Made by a program: the position numbers and the translations under genes. Below the pieces are notes generated by a model. It saw only the letters and a list, made by a program, of their open reading frames with translations. It was not told the DNA's origin and did no database searches. Source: a virus. Taken from it: a stretch of DNA of 30,103 bases. The stretch is taken from positions 1-30,103 of IMG/VR virus record IMGVR_UViG_3300024259_000111, one strand, 5' to 3'. Shown piece by piece: positions 20,669 to 28,319 of the stretch (its first letter is position 1; every line of letters starts with the position of its first letter).

Positions 20669-22093
20669 TTAAGTAGTTAAGGCGTCGGCCATTGCGGCAA
20701 AGCTTTGGGCGTGGCGTACGCCAACATCCCACCAGCTATTTGCAACAACGCGCAACATATTAGTAGTTGCAAGGCTGTAAGGATCTACAACAATATCCAG
20801 GCCGCCCCATTGTGCTACAATTAAGTCGTTCCAATTACCGAAAATTATTGCGCTACAAACGCCGGTACTTGTACCTTTATCCAGTGTGCTAGGCACCTGG
20901 GTTGTAACTCCAGCTTTGTAGCCGAGTAATTCATCGCTTGCCGATGGCCATACAAATAAACCGGAGCCGCTGTCGAGTTCGGTTTGTTTTAGTTTCGCAC
21001 GTACCTTTGGGTTTGTCATAAATGCAAGGTTACCAATATCGGCATTATCTACGGATACCTCACGCTCGAGGTTAACCAGGTTGCCGAAAGTTGGGGCAAG
21101 TCCGTTTGTACCACCCGCAACGCTACCAATGCCGGATGTGTTTAATATACCGGTTGGTTGATCGCTGGAACCCGAGCCGTTAATCGCGGCCAAATCAATA
21201 GCCAATTGTATGGCCATAATTAAATCGTTACGCACAAAGTTTTCAACATCGATTGAGCTTTGTATAATTAGTTGTTTGCTTATTTCAGTATAACAACCAA
21301 GGCGGTTCGGTGTTAGTGAAAGCTCGCCAAATGTTTGTGATTGTTCGCTACCGGCGTCGACTTCGCCCTCCCATGCCGCGCTGGCGGCGGTGGCTTGTGT
21401 TGGCATGGATATATTACCCATTAAGCCGGTCATTACCTGGGCGCCATATTGAGTAACCAACATTTTAGCGCGTAGTGCCTCAATAAAACCAACCGTATCG
21501 GTGGGGCTTAAATAACCACCCTGGTTATCGGTACCCTCGGTTAAATCTCTTTTTTCGCTTAATACAATCGATGGTATACCAATACCAGTTATGGCAACGC
21601 CGTTTGTTGTGGCTTCGCGTTTAGCTTCCTGGTCCATTTCGGCCTCGAGCCCTTCGAGTGCTTTACCTTCGGCTTTTGAGCGGATGGCTTTAACAAACGA
21701 GTAACTACGTACTTCTTTTTGTTCTTGCTTTTTGGTTACACTGTTAATGTGAGTGTTCGCCATTTCGAGCGTGCGAGCTTCATGCTCCTCGGCTCGTTTA
21801 ATTTCTTTATCGAGCTCGCGCATTTCAGCAATTAAACCATCGTACTCGGTGTTTTGATCTTCGGTTAAATCGCGTTTTTCCTCTTTAGCGAGGGCGTGGA
21901 TAGCCTGGGCGCGTTCCCAAATGCCGGCCTTACTTTCCTTTAATTCTTTTGATGATTTAATACCACCAACCACCAAGGCAAATGCAGTTGTTACCGCGAG
22001 TGTTCCCTCGGCTGGGTTCGCGTCGAGCGTACCCGCAAACATTGTTAAAAATAACAATGTAACTAGTCCTAAAATAATTTTACGTGTTTTCAT
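20669..22093 (-). CDS. Major capsid protein (HK97 fold) with N-terminal signal-like sequence
   Basis: A 474-aa protein. After the first 45 residues it has the HK97 plan: a charged coiled-coil delta (scaffold) domain at about 46-125, a loop to about 185, and the HK97-fold body from GGYLSPTDT (193) to the end, with the E-loop in the LVTQYGAQVMTG part. The delta domain would be removed by the prohead protease gene just upstream. Unusually, residues 1-25 look like a Sec signal peptide (KTRK, hydrophobic 6-17, cleavage-like TLDA) and a second hydrophobic stretch lies at 32-45. Starting at M18 would remove the first of these, but the ATG at 22093 suits the spacing better. Confidence 0.9.
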   Translation of the reverse strand: MKTRKIILGLVTLLFLTMFAGTLDANPAEGTLAVTTAFALVVGGIKSSKELKESKAGIWERAQAIHALAKEEKRDLTEDQNTEYDGLIAEMRELDKEIKRAEEHEARTLEMANTHINSVTKKQEQKEVRSYSFVKAIRSKAEGKALEGLEAEMDQEAKREATTNGVAITGIGIPSIVLSEKRDLTEGTDNQGGYLSPTDTVGFIEALRAKMLVTQYGAQVMTGLMGNISMPTQATAASAAWEGEVDAGSEQSQTFGELSLTPNRLGCYTEISKQLIIQSSIDVENFVRNDLIMAIQLAIDLAAINGSGSSDQPTGILNTSGIGSVAGGTNGLAPTFGNLVNLEREVSVDNADIGNLAFMTNPKVRAKLKQTELDSGSGLFVWPSASDELLGYKAGVTTQVPSTLDKGTSTGVCSAIIFGNWNDLIVAQWGGLDIVVDPYSLATTNMLRVVANSWWDVGVRHAQSFAAMADALTT

Positions 22094-22134
22094 TTTTAAA
22101 GTATTTAATTGTAAAGTGTTTTATTGTGATTTAT

Positions 22135-22785
22135 TTATTTATATAATTCAAGTTCTTTTTCTCGTAAATTGCGTTGCCACTCACATGGCACGTTTGCGGG
22201 TTGTGGGGTTTCGCGTGGGTTGGCCTCCAGGTAACTATCGTAATCGCGTTTATCGGCCTCGGCGGTTGCATCGGGGTAAGCCGGAAATGTAACGGGGCCA
22301 ACATCAATTAAATTATCAATTTCCATTATGGTGCGGTCCTCCTCGATACCCTCCTCGGTTGACTTTGCCCATTGTGTTACCTTTGGTATAAACCGAAAGC
22401 TCGAGCCAATTACATCGCCGCGCTGGATAGCCTCGAGTACGTTATCGCCGTTTGGCGAGTTGGGGGCCTCAAACTCAAAACGCAAGCCGGTGGTGTCAAC
22501 CGAAAGCGTAAGCGTTTTTTTGTTGCGCGCCAGGATCAAATTATTATCATGGTTAAATACCGCCACCACGTCGTTTTGTAGTACGTTGTTAAATGCGGCC
22601 GGATCTATTTTTTCTCTAAACCAACCATCAAACCCGAGCGGGTTACTCCAGCGATTAAATACAGCGGCATAACCGGTTATTTTGCGCGAGGTTTCGCCAT
22701 CGTCGCGTTTTTCAATACCTATATTACCAGTGGCAAAACGGGCCAGTACTTTATTATCGGGCTTTGTGGTTTTAACTGTTTTCAT
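22135..22785 (-). CDS. Prohead protease (HK97 type)
   Basis: A 216-aa serine protease (U35/S78 type) that removes the delta domain of the capsid protein and itself during maturation. H79 (FNHDN), S128 or S129 (IGSSFRF) and E155 (TIMEID) form the likely triad, and VGPVTFPAYPDATA (162-175) is the typical ending of the domain. I take the ATG at 22785, where homologous sequence begins (the 63 residues that could precede it read from inside the portal gene in another frame). It overlaps the portal gene by 14 bases. Confidence 0.92.
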   Translation of the reverse strand: MKTVKTTKPDNKVLARFATGNIGIEKRDDGETSRKITGYAAVFNRWSNPLGFDGWFREKIDPAAFNNVLQNDVVAVFNHDNNLILARNKKTLTLSVDTTGLRFEFEAPNSPNGDNVLEAIQRGDVIGSSFRFIPKVTQWAKSTEEGIEEDRTIMEIDNLIDVGPVTFPAYPDATAEADKRDYDSYLEANPRETPQPANVPCEWQRNLREKELELYK

Positions 22786-24028
22786 TTTTCGGAGTATTAT
22801 TTTTGTTGTGTATATCCTGGAGCTTGTCGGCCTCGGCCATGTTACTTTGTAAGTAATATTTTTCGCCACCGGCAATTTTATTACGGTCCTCAAGTTGGCG
22901 TATTTCATCGCGCGAAAGTGCACCAATGTAAAACATATCTTTGTAATACTGGGCACGGGCCGCGGCATCGCCACGTAATAAACCTTCTAATGTAAACTTT
23001 GAGTAAAATGTATCTTTCTCGCGGTCAGGAAATAATTTGCGGTTTACTTCACTTTCCCAGGTTACGAGCCACGGGGTCATGGTGTATTTAATAAAATCGA
23101 GTGCGCGTTGCTCGGCGCTGGCATAAGTGGGGTTGTTATCGGTTGCCAATAGATCCATTATTAAACCAAAGTACCGGGCAATTTCGTTTACGCTAAACTC
23201 ACGCGAGCCAATAAATTGGGCGTCTTCGGGGTTCATGCCAATTTCTTGCACTTTAAAACCGGCATCAATTAACGCCACTTTGTTTAATTTGTCGGGGCCG
23301 CCGTATGTATTATTCCAACTATCGGTAATATTTTTACGTACGTTAGCATCTTTTACAACGGTGTCGTGCATAAGGGCCACACGTTTGGCACCGCCATTTT
23401 TAAAAATAGTGCCACCATACTTTTGCATTGCCAGGGCACTGCCTATACTTTCGCGGGCAACGCTTAATACTGATTTACCGGCGAGGCCATCAAAACCCAG
23501 GCCGCGTATATGGAAAATATCGGAGGCTAAAAAAGGTTTATCGTAACCTTGTATTTTATAATATAAATCGCCCTCAAACTCGTAAGGGGTTACATGATCG
23601 GGGTTTGATATTAGTTTTAACTCAACCGGGCGAAACATTGCATTGCGTTTTATAATTGAGTACGCATTGCCTTTAAGGGTTGCGTGGGCTTGCATTACCT
23701 GGCGCCATGTAAACGAGCTTTGTATTTGGTTGGGTTCGGAGTGTATAAGCCGGTGGCTGGCGTGGGTTGGGGTTCGGTGCTTTTCGCCATTGCTATCGGT
23801 TTTGTAAACGCCAAAGGGTAACATGGCCACGGTGTTGGAAATTATACGAACGCATGCCCACACGGCCGAAAAGGTTAGCGCGGTGTTTTGAGTTACGGCC
23901 ATGCCGGTGCTACTTTCGCCGCCCATTATATCAACGAGCCTGGAGCTTGGCGCTTTAAATGTACCAAGGTTACCACTGCGTTTTTCCCAAATTGGTATAC
24001 CTAAAAATCTGTATTTTACATTATCCAT
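22772..24028 (-). CDS. Portal protein (HK97 type)
   Basis: A 418-aa protein forming the dodecameric DNA gate. Typical segments: TLTFSAVWACVRIISNTVAM near residue 50, LRLIHSEPNQ-type helix then TWRQVMQAHATLKGNAYSI, the PDHVTPYEFEGDLYYKI strands, the ESIGSALAMQKYGG helix and GREFSVNEIARYFGLIMDLL before the crown helix. It follows the terminase after two small genes and precedes the protease, as in HK97. A 213-base gap upstream (24029-24241) holds a palindromic repeat and a possible promoter. Confidence 0.93.
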   Translation of the reverse strand: MDNVKYRFLGIPIWEKRSGNLGTFKAPSSRLVDIMGGESSTGMAVTQNTALTFSAVWACVRIISNTVAMLPFGVYKTDSNGEKHRTPTHASHRLIHSEPNQIQSSFTWRQVMQAHATLKGNAYSIIKRNAMFRPVELKLISNPDHVTPYEFEGDLYYKIQGYDKPFLASDIFHIRGLGFDGLAGKSVLSVARESIGSALAMQKYGGTIFKNGGAKRVALMHDTVVKDANVRKNITDSWNNTYGGPDKLNKVALIDAGFKVQEIGMNPEDAQFIGSREFSVNEIARYFGLIMDLLATDNNPTYASAEQRALDFIKYTMTPWLVTWESEVNRKLFPDREKDTFYSKFTLEGLLRGDAAARAQYYKDMFYIGALSRDEIRQLEDRNKIAGGEKYYLQSNMAEADKLQDIHNKNNTPKNENS

Positions 24029-24067
24029 GCATTTGAGTGGTTAATCGATTTTCGATAATCAAAGGGC

Positions 24068-24075
24068 CAAATGTA
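24068..24075 (-). promoter_or_regulatory. Possible -7 box upstream of the portal gene
   Basis: TACATTTG on the minus strand fits TAnnTTTG, and a start of transcription near 24061 would give a leader of about 33 bases. No TTG element at 19-21 bases upstream is seen (nearest at 28), so this is only suggestive. The rest of the 213-base gap 24029-24241 has no ORF of note, apart from the repeat at 24213-24234. Confidence 0.25.
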
Positions 24076-24212
24076 TGGCGAGGTATTAAAAAAATTGTGG
24101 TAACAATGTTACGTTTGTATTAACATGTTTTTATACGGTGGGGTGGTAATAAGTGGCTATGTTATTAAATGTTAATTAAATAAGGTTGTTAATTTTTGGG
24201 TTGAAATAAGCA

Positions 24213-24234
24213 CGCGAAACATTCGCGCGCTAGT
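24213..24234. repeat. GC-rich palindromic repeat, copy 3
   Basis: CGCGAAACATTCGCG core plus CGCTAGT. It lies 7 bases after the stop codon of the 170-aa gene and upstream of the portal gene. Preceded by GCA as in copy 2, which extends the stem to 9 bp with one G-U pair in RNA. Confidence 0.8.
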
Positions 24235-24241
24235 GGTGTGA

Positions 24242-24754
24242 TTAGTAGCCAGGTAAATAAAATGTTTCGGTTTTAACTTCATCGGTGTAACATTCATCTT
24301 GCATGCCCTCGAGTTGTACGGCGGTACCGATGGCTAAACTATACTCGATTTTTGTAAAATCGTTTGCCTCTTTATCAAATATTAAATAGTCGATAACTGA
24401 ACCATGGAAAAAAGGAAATGCAATATATCGGCTTTCAAATTTTATATTTTTAACTCGCTCGCGTAACTCGGGTATTAATGGTTTAGCGGTTTCGTATATT
24501 GCTTTTTGTAATTTATTCATGGGTTTGTTTTGTGGGGGTTCAAATGGTGGGCATTGGTTTAATATACCAGTTGGTTGCTTTGGGGTGGCGGTGCCGGCAA
24601 ATGTTAACTCCTCAATTTTAAAATAAATATTATATTCTAATCGGGTTTTTATCCCTGGCGCCTGGTCCTCGAGTTTTACCAGGTTATATATATCTTGTAA
24701 TAATTTTTGGTTTTCTTGTTTTAGTTTTTGGTACGAGGAAAGTTTTAATTTCAT
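24242..24754 (-). CDS. Hypothetical late protein
   Basis: A 170-aa protein with an N-terminal coiled-coil helix (SSYQKLKQENQKLLQDIYNL), a Pro-rich linker near residue 60-75 and a C-terminal alpha/beta part (AIYETAKPLIPELRERV, then a strand with SRYIAFPFFHGSVIDYL). No family recognised. Located between the terminase and portal genes. A head or packaging accessory is possible. Confidence 0.6.
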   Translation of the reverse strand: MKLKLSSYQKLKQENQKLLQDIYNLVKLEDQAPGIKTRLEYNIYFKIEELTFAGTATPKQPTGILNQCPPFEPPQNKPMNKLQKAIYETAKPLIPELRERVKNIKFESRYIAFPFFHGSVIDYLIFDKEANDFTKIEYSLAIGTAVQLEGMQDECYTDEVKTETFYLPGY

Positions 24755-24782
24755 GGGTGTAAATTTAAGTTATCAAATATAA

Positions 24783-25001
24783 TTATTTTCTTTTAAGTCG
24801 ATAGTTACGGGCGTGGCGGTAACTGGCAAAATTTGAGTAACGGCGGCGGCCAAAGTGTTTTATATATTCATCCTCGAGTTGATCGTAAGCGGCTTTTTGT
24901 GTTGGTATGCGTGGATCGCTTAACAGTGTTGTAAATGCTTTATCGTAACCCTTTACGGTTATGAGTGTTTTGGCGCGGGGTGTGAGGGGGTTGGCTTTCA
25001 T
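24783..25001 (-). CDS. Small basic late protein
   Basis: A 72-aa, very basic protein (about 17 Lys/Arg plus His), predicted helical, with a C-terminal RRRYSNFASYRHARNYRLKR segment. No family recognised. Between terL and portal genes. A DNA- or RNA-binding role would fit the charge. Confidence 0.6.
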   Translation of the reverse strand: MKANPLTPRAKTLITVKGYDKAFTTLLSDPRIPTQKAAYDQLEDEYIKHFGRRRYSNFASYRHARNYRLKRK

Positions 25002-25032
25002 TTATCATTTAGCTTTTAAAATTTAACATTTC

Positions 25033-26610
25033 CTAACTTGTTGCAAAGCCTTCGGTGGCAAATCGTTTATTAATATCCTCCTCCAGTGGGCGGCTCCAAA
25101 GGGCGGTAAGTGCTACAATTACGGCCATTATGCCATCAATTTTATCGGTGCTCGATTTTTTACTGGGGCGTATGTTTTCGTTTGTATCCTGGTATATCAT
25201 TACGTTGCTCAACATCCAGCGTAATACGGGGTGCCCGCCGTGGTTTATTGCTTTGTTTTTTATGAGTTTGTAAAAGCGCTTGGTGGGTTCGCTTAGGGTT
25301 CCTATATTCATTTCGACTTTATCGAATATTTCGCCATCGATATTATCGGCCAGGTTTATTATTAATTGGCTGGAGTTCCATTTATCAAACCCAATGCGTA
25401 CAATATTAAATTGCTCGTTTATATCGAGTATGGTTTTTTCAATTACGCGGTAATCGGTTACGTTGCCAGGGGTAACATGTAGTACGCCCTGGCTTTGCCA
25501 ATTAAAGTATAGCATATCGCCGCGAGCTTTACGCCGCTCGATCATTTCCTCGGGTACCCAAATGTATGGCATAATACCTATTGGTGTAAGGCCATCTAAA
25601 AATATTATGGCGAGGCTGGTTGTATCGTCGGTGCTGGCAAGGTCGAGGCCGAGCACAACATCGCACCCCTTAAAATCGTCGGGGTTTATTTCGCCCAGGT
25701 TGCACGCCATCCAGGTATGATCGGGCACCCATGAGTATATGGAGCTGGTCCACTGGTTTAAATGTAATTGCCTAAATGCGTTTTCGTTGTTTGGGTTGTT
25801 TTTTACTTTGTTGGCGGCGGCCCGTATGTAATCGGTTTTAACTATTGAGCCATACCCTGGGTTGGCGAGTTTCCAGGTGGTGGCGGCAAAAATATCGAGT
25901 TCTTTATCGGCCGAGTATATTACGGGTAAAAATGTATCGTCGATTATTATACCCTCCAGGACCTTGCGGGCGTATTCATGGAGTTCGTAACATATTGAGG
26001 TACGATCGTTACCGGCGGTGGTTAATAAAAGTATTACGGGTTGGCGGCGCGAGCCTACGGATGTGGTTAATACATCGTAAAGCGCGCGGGTTTTTTGTGT
26101 GTGAAATTCATCGAATACAATACCGTGGGCATTAAACCCGTGTTTGGTATGGGCGTCGGCACTTATGGCTTTATAAAATGAGCCGGTTTTTTCGTAGGTT
26201 ATTGAATTACGGTACGGGGTTGCACGCGAGGCCAGGGCTTTACGCTGGGTTACCATACGCTTTGCAATATCGAATATTATACCAGCCTGGCCACGCTCGG
26301 CGGCGGCGCTGTATATTTCGGCACCGGGTTCGCCATCGTTCATTAACAAGTATAAACCAATGCCACCGGCTAACGTACTTTTTGCATTTTTACGTGGTAT
26401 TTCTACGTATACGGTGCGGTACTTTCGGAGCTTTGTAATGTTATCCTTCCAACCAAATAAGGGGCGTACAATATCATTTTTTTGCCAGGGCTCGAGTATA
26501 AGGGGTTTACCCTGGTGCTCGCCTTTAACGTGGGTAATATATTTCTCAATCCAGGTTACGGCGCGATCGGCGGCGAATTTATCAAAGTGGTATTTGTGTT
26601 GGTTTGGCAA
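25033..26610 (-). CDS. terL: Terminase large subunit
   Basis: A 525-aa packaging motor of the HK97/P27-partner type. ATPase part: adenine-binding PWQK (41-44), Walker A-like PRKNAKST (72-79), Walker B IVFDE (164-168) and a coupling TTAG motif (near 200). Nuclease part: first acidic residue in GLDLAST (about 320), a last one in DKIDGIMAV near the C-terminus. The start is TTG at 26610-26608; no ATG or GTG lies in frame between the upstream stop (26671) and it, and no strong ribosome binding site is visible. A 48-aa gene ends 5 bases before, so translational coupling may supply initiation. Confidence 0.93.
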   Translation of the reverse strand: MPNQHKYHFDKFAADRAVTWIEKYITHVKGEHQGKPLILEPWQKNDIVRPLFGWKDNITKLRKYRTVYVEIPRKNAKSTLAGGIGLYLLMNDGEPGAEIYSAAAERGQAGIIFDIAKRMVTQRKALASRATPYRNSITYEKTGSFYKAISADAHTKHGFNAHGIVFDEFHTQKTRALYDVLTTSVGSRRQPVILLLTTAGNDRTSICYELHEYARKVLEGIIIDDTFLPVIYSADKELDIFAATTWKLANPGYGSIVKTDYIRAAANKVKNNPNNENAFRQLHLNQWTSSIYSWVPDHTWMACNLGEINPDDFKGCDVVLGLDLASTDDTTSLAIIFLDGLTPIGIMPYIWVPEEMIERRKARGDMLYFNWQSQGVLHVTPGNVTDYRVIEKTILDINEQFNIVRIGFDKWNSSQLIINLADNIDGEIFDKVEMNIGTLSEPTKRFYKLIKNKAINHGGHPVLRWMLSNVMIYQDTNENIRPSKKSSTDKIDGIMAVIVALTALWSRPLEEDINKRFATEGFATS

Positions 26611-26615
26611 GGGGG

Positions 26616-26762
26616 TTACGGTTTTTGGTTGTGGGGTTGGTTGTAAAAATGGTTCTGAGTGGTAAACTCTTTATCTGAGTTGTTGGGTTGGGGGGCGGCG
26701 CCACCAATTTCGATACCAGTTAAACCGGTAAGGTATTTGTTTGCTAGTTTAGAGTGGTTCAT
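26616..26762 (-). CDS. Small gene directly upstream of terL
   Basis: A 48-aa ORF (start NHSKLANKYLTGLTG, end YNQPHNQKP), rich in Asn and Gln. It starts 3 bases after the stop of the gene before and ends 5 bases before the terL TTG, so it fits the operon packing exactly. It has native codon usage. Function unknown. It may serve to deliver ribosomes to the weak terL start, or be joined to terL by a frameshift. Confidence 0.5.
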   Translation of the reverse strand: MNHSKLANKYLTGLTGIEIGGAAPQPNNSDKEFTTQNHFYNQPHNQKP

Positions 26763-26765
26763 TGG

Positions 26766-26999
26766 TTATTGTTTAGGGTTTAGGGTTTCGAGTTTGGCGG
26801 CCATCCTTTTTAACTTAATATTGAGCCGGTCGATAATATTACCATACGCGGTAATTAACCCAACGCGTTTATTGTGTATGGCTATGTGTGGGCTTTTGGG
26901 GTGGGCGTTTATTTCGGTTATTTTCTTTTCGCAATATGCGATCATTTCCTCGGCCATTACCCGGCGGCCGGTGCCATAAGATGTATCAATATTTTCCAT
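26766..26999 (-). CDS. Hypothetical late protein
   Basis: A 77-aa helical protein, slightly basic (INAHPKSPHIAIHNKRVGLI, then a Lys-rich C-terminal helix). No family recognised. It lies 10 bases after the sugar-transferase cassette and 3 bases before the small gene in front of terL. Confidence 0.58.
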   Translation of the reverse strand: MENIDTSYGTGRRVMAEEMIAYCEKKITEINAHPKSPHIAIHNKRVGLITAYGNIIDRLNIKLKRMAAKLETLNPKQ

Positions 27000-27009
27000 A
27001 TCTATAATG

Positions 27010-27687
27010 TTAAAGTCGGTTATAATTTCCCATTATACAATTAGGATATAATGGCGATTGTTCAACGTAACACTTTTTACCAAGGCCCAAAGCAATGGCC
27101 AGGGGTAAGCTTTGGTTACCAATAAAATGCGTGCACGCGTTAATTATCTCGGCAAGGTGCAAGGCGTCGCCGGGCACCTGGTATAAAAAATCTGTTATAC
27201 CGGTGCGGCTTTTAAAGGCTGTAATTTCGGCGAAGGTGCCCACAAATAAAAAATTTATATCCTTTAAAATAGTGGTGTAATCCACTTTATCGTCGTGGTG
27301 GTTATCGCTGTTTGCTACAATTGTATACACTTCAAACCCTTCTCGATTGCACGTTAACCACGGCGCGTATGGCGGTGGCTTTATACCCTGGGCAATAAAA
27401 TGGTTATCAACTATATTAACGGTATCGTATGCGGTTAGGTGGGTGGTATCCATATATTTATCGAGGTCCATATCGATGGGCTCGCCGTTGTGAATTTTTA
27501 CATCCTCGATATATGGCTGGGCTTTTATTAATGGCATAAGCCAATTAAATTGTTTTATCCAGTGCTCGGCCTGGCCTTCAAAATGTGTACTAACCGGATC
27601 TAAATAAAGCACGCCACCACCCAAATGTTTAATGAGTGGTAACGAGTAAATTGTATCGCCTAACTTTGGTTTATGTAAAAAGTTCAT
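27010..27687 (-). CDS. Heptosyltransferase-like (GT-B) protein
   Basis: A 225-aa protein with features of the GT9 heptosyltransferases. GDTIYSLPLIKHLGG (10-24) is the N-terminal 'GD.i.slPli..l' loop, TFAEITAFKSR (151-161) is part of the second half, and CTHFIGNQSLPLAIALGLG (185-203) is the typical nucleotide-sugar site (cf. 'a.l.ignDSgp.HlA.alG.P'). The key Asp and His of that site are replaced (NQS-L instead of NDSG-x-x-H), and it is shorter than the usual about 350 aa. It is the last of three coupled genes (4-base overlap with the methyltransferase). A sugar-transfer or sugar-binding role is likely; substrate unknown. Confidence 0.65.
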   Translation of the reverse strand: MNFLHKPKLGDTIYSLPLIKHLGGGVLYLDPVSTHFEGQAEHWIKQFNWLMPLIKAQPYIEDVKIHNGEPIDMDLDKYMDTTHLTAYDTVNIVDNHFIAQGIKPPPYAPWLTCNREGFEVYTIVANSDNHHDDKVDYTTILKDINFLFVGTFAEITAFKSRTGITDFLYQVPGDALHLAEIINACTHFIGNQSLPLAIALGLGKKCYVEQSPLYPNCIMGNYNRL

Positions 27688-28319
27688 GTTTTAAATATTA
27701 TTAAATTGTGAGGGCCTCGATCGCATAACTCGCGTTGGTGGCATAGCGCCGGGGTTGTGTAATTTTTTATATATACATCGGGGGTAATTTGGTTGGCGGC
27801 GAGCCAAGTGGCTTGCCATCCTGGTGCCTCGCTTTCGTGCTCCAGCATAAGCCACACGGCATTTTTTTTGCAGTGGCTTTTTATTGCGGTGGTAATGTCG
27901 TTAATGTTCATTACCTCGGGTGGTAACCGGTTTACAATATGTTGAAATACAAACGTAATTAATACCACATCGATGGTGTTAAAAAGAAAATCAAAATTGT
28001 TAGCGATGGTAACCCGGCGCTTAAATTTGAGTAAGTGTTTATTAACCACCCAAAAGTATTTAAGCATATCGGGGTTGGTATCAATACCGTAATAATGGGC
28101 GCGGGTGTTGTGCATTACCCAATGCAAATTACGGCCCACGCCGCACCCAAAATCAAGTACATTTTTTGCGGCCAGTATTTTTTTATTATACGGGTTGGCC
28201 TTAAATGTTAATTTGGTTGTTGGAAAATCGCCGGCCAAATTATCGTATGTAAAACTTTTGGCGTGCTCGGCATCGCGGTAACTTTGGTTTGCGACGCCGG
28301 CACCGGTTAATTTTTTCAT
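27684..28319 (-). CDS. Class I SAM-dependent methyltransferase
   Basis: A 211-aa protein with the Rossmann-type methyltransferase core: motif I VLDFGCGVGRN (54-64), an acidic residue at the end of strand 2 (YGIDTNPDM, D80), and the strand-4 region VVLITFVFQHI. There is no target-recognition part and no DPPY-type motif, so it is not a standard DNA adenine or cytosine methyltransferase. The overall plan resembles small-molecule or sugar O-methyltransferases. Both ends overlap neighbours by 4 bases (ATGA), placing it between two glycosyltransferase-like genes. It may methylate the transferred sugar. Confidence 0.8.
   Translation of the reverse strand: MKKLTGAGVANQSYRDAEHAKSFTYDNLAGDFPTTKLTFKANPYNKKILAAKNVLDFGCGVGRNLHWVMHNTRAHYYGIDTNPDMLKYFWVVNKHLLKFKRRVTIANNFDFLFNTIDVVLITFVFQHIVNRLPPEVMNINDITTAIKSHCKKNAVWLMLEHESEAPGWQATWLAANQITPDVYIKNYTTPALCHQRELCDRGPHNLIIFKT

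Noticed and set aside
22786-22974. N-terminal extension of the prohead protease to an upstream ATG
   Set aside because: The extra 63 residues are an alternative frame of the portal gene; family similarity begins after the ATG at 22785.
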